Origin: Glutamicibacter uratoxydans
GTDB taxonomy: Bacteria > Actinomycetota > Actinomycetes > Actinomycetales > Micrococcaceae
Direction of reading: 5' to 3'
NCBI RefSeq assembly: GCF_006539925.1
Contig: NZ_BJNY01000025.1
Span: 1-43,754, forward strand
Length of the DNA: 43,754 nt
The position numbers and the translations under genes are program-made. Positions 43,746 to 43,754 of the stretch are shown one piece after another (positions within the stretch are counted from its first letter, which is position 1; every line of letters starts with the position of its first letter). The notes beneath the pieces are model-generated. The model saw only the letters and a list, made by a program, of their open reading frames with translations, was not told the origin of the DNA and ran no database searches.

Positions 43746-43754
43746 GCGTATCGA

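Noticed and set aside
1-43754. CRISPR array, prophage, transposon or toxin-antitoxin locus
   Set aside because: No spaced direct repeats, transposase, integrase or phage structural genes are visible. The methyltransferase and the low-G+C gene are the only accessory-like items.

Overview
The window reads as an ordinary, gene-dense chromosome segment of a high-G+C actinobacterium. Gene content points to Micrococcaceae (Arthrobacter/Glutamicibacter-like): an actinobacterial coproporphyrin-type heme pathway with HemQ, AdnA/AdnB, UvrD2 with tetracysteine and HRDC parts, DUF3107, DUF2342, a UPF0182 membrane protein, frequent GTG starts, and promoters placed 6-7 nt before start codons (leaderless transcripts). 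The genus is an inference. I see no prophage, insertion sequence, integrase or CRISPR array.

Layout. 1-8.3 kb: pepP (minus) divergent from a PHP phosphoesterase; then, all on the minus strand, a DNA methyltransferase without a restriction partner, an RhlE-like DEAD-box helicase, an RNB ribonuclease, a DUF3107 protein and a TetR regulator. 8.4-18.7 kb: a complete heme b pathway from glutamyl-tRNA, with hemA (minus) divergent from hemE-hemY-hemQ-hemH-hemC-hemD-hemB-hemL (plus). hemQ/hemH and hemH/hemC overlap by 4 bp. 19-20.6 kb: an APC/CAT-family amino acid permease. 20.8-21.6 kb: an uncharacterised protein gene of lower G+C. 21.8-24.4 kb: a metN-metI-metQ methionine importer operon (minus) with a near-perfect 18-bp palindrome in front of it. 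24.7-25.4 kb: a DEDD exonuclease gene (minus) divergent from the next block.

25.4-37.6 kb is a DNA repair block: an alkyltransferase-like protein, AdnA and AdnB joined by 4-bp overlaps; a converging phosphotransferase-fold gene that lacks a metal-binding Asp and has a Pro-Ala tail encoded over a G-rich hexamer repeat; then nudC and uvrD2 joined by a 4-bp overlap, and a YgjP-like metallopeptidase. 37.7-43.6 kb: a DUF2342 zinc metalloprotease-like gene (minus) divergent from a PDZ-Lon membrane protease and a UPF0182 membrane protein, followed by an initiator tRNA-Met gene and its terminator.

From memory, the genes around the heme/permease/methionine block match, in type and partly in order, the Mycobacterium tuberculosis Rv3193c-Rv3212 neighbourhood. 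The segment can therefore be read as an old actinobacterial repair/RNA neighbourhood in which a heme and transport block separates the TetR/DUF3107/RhlE side from the ATL/AdnAB/UvrD2 side. I found no convincing undescribed multi-gene system. The best leads are the orphan methyltransferase, the ATL-AdnA-AdnB coupling, the probable pseudo-phosphotransferase, the low-G+C unknown protein, the metNIQ palindrome and the inverted copy of the tRNA 5' end.
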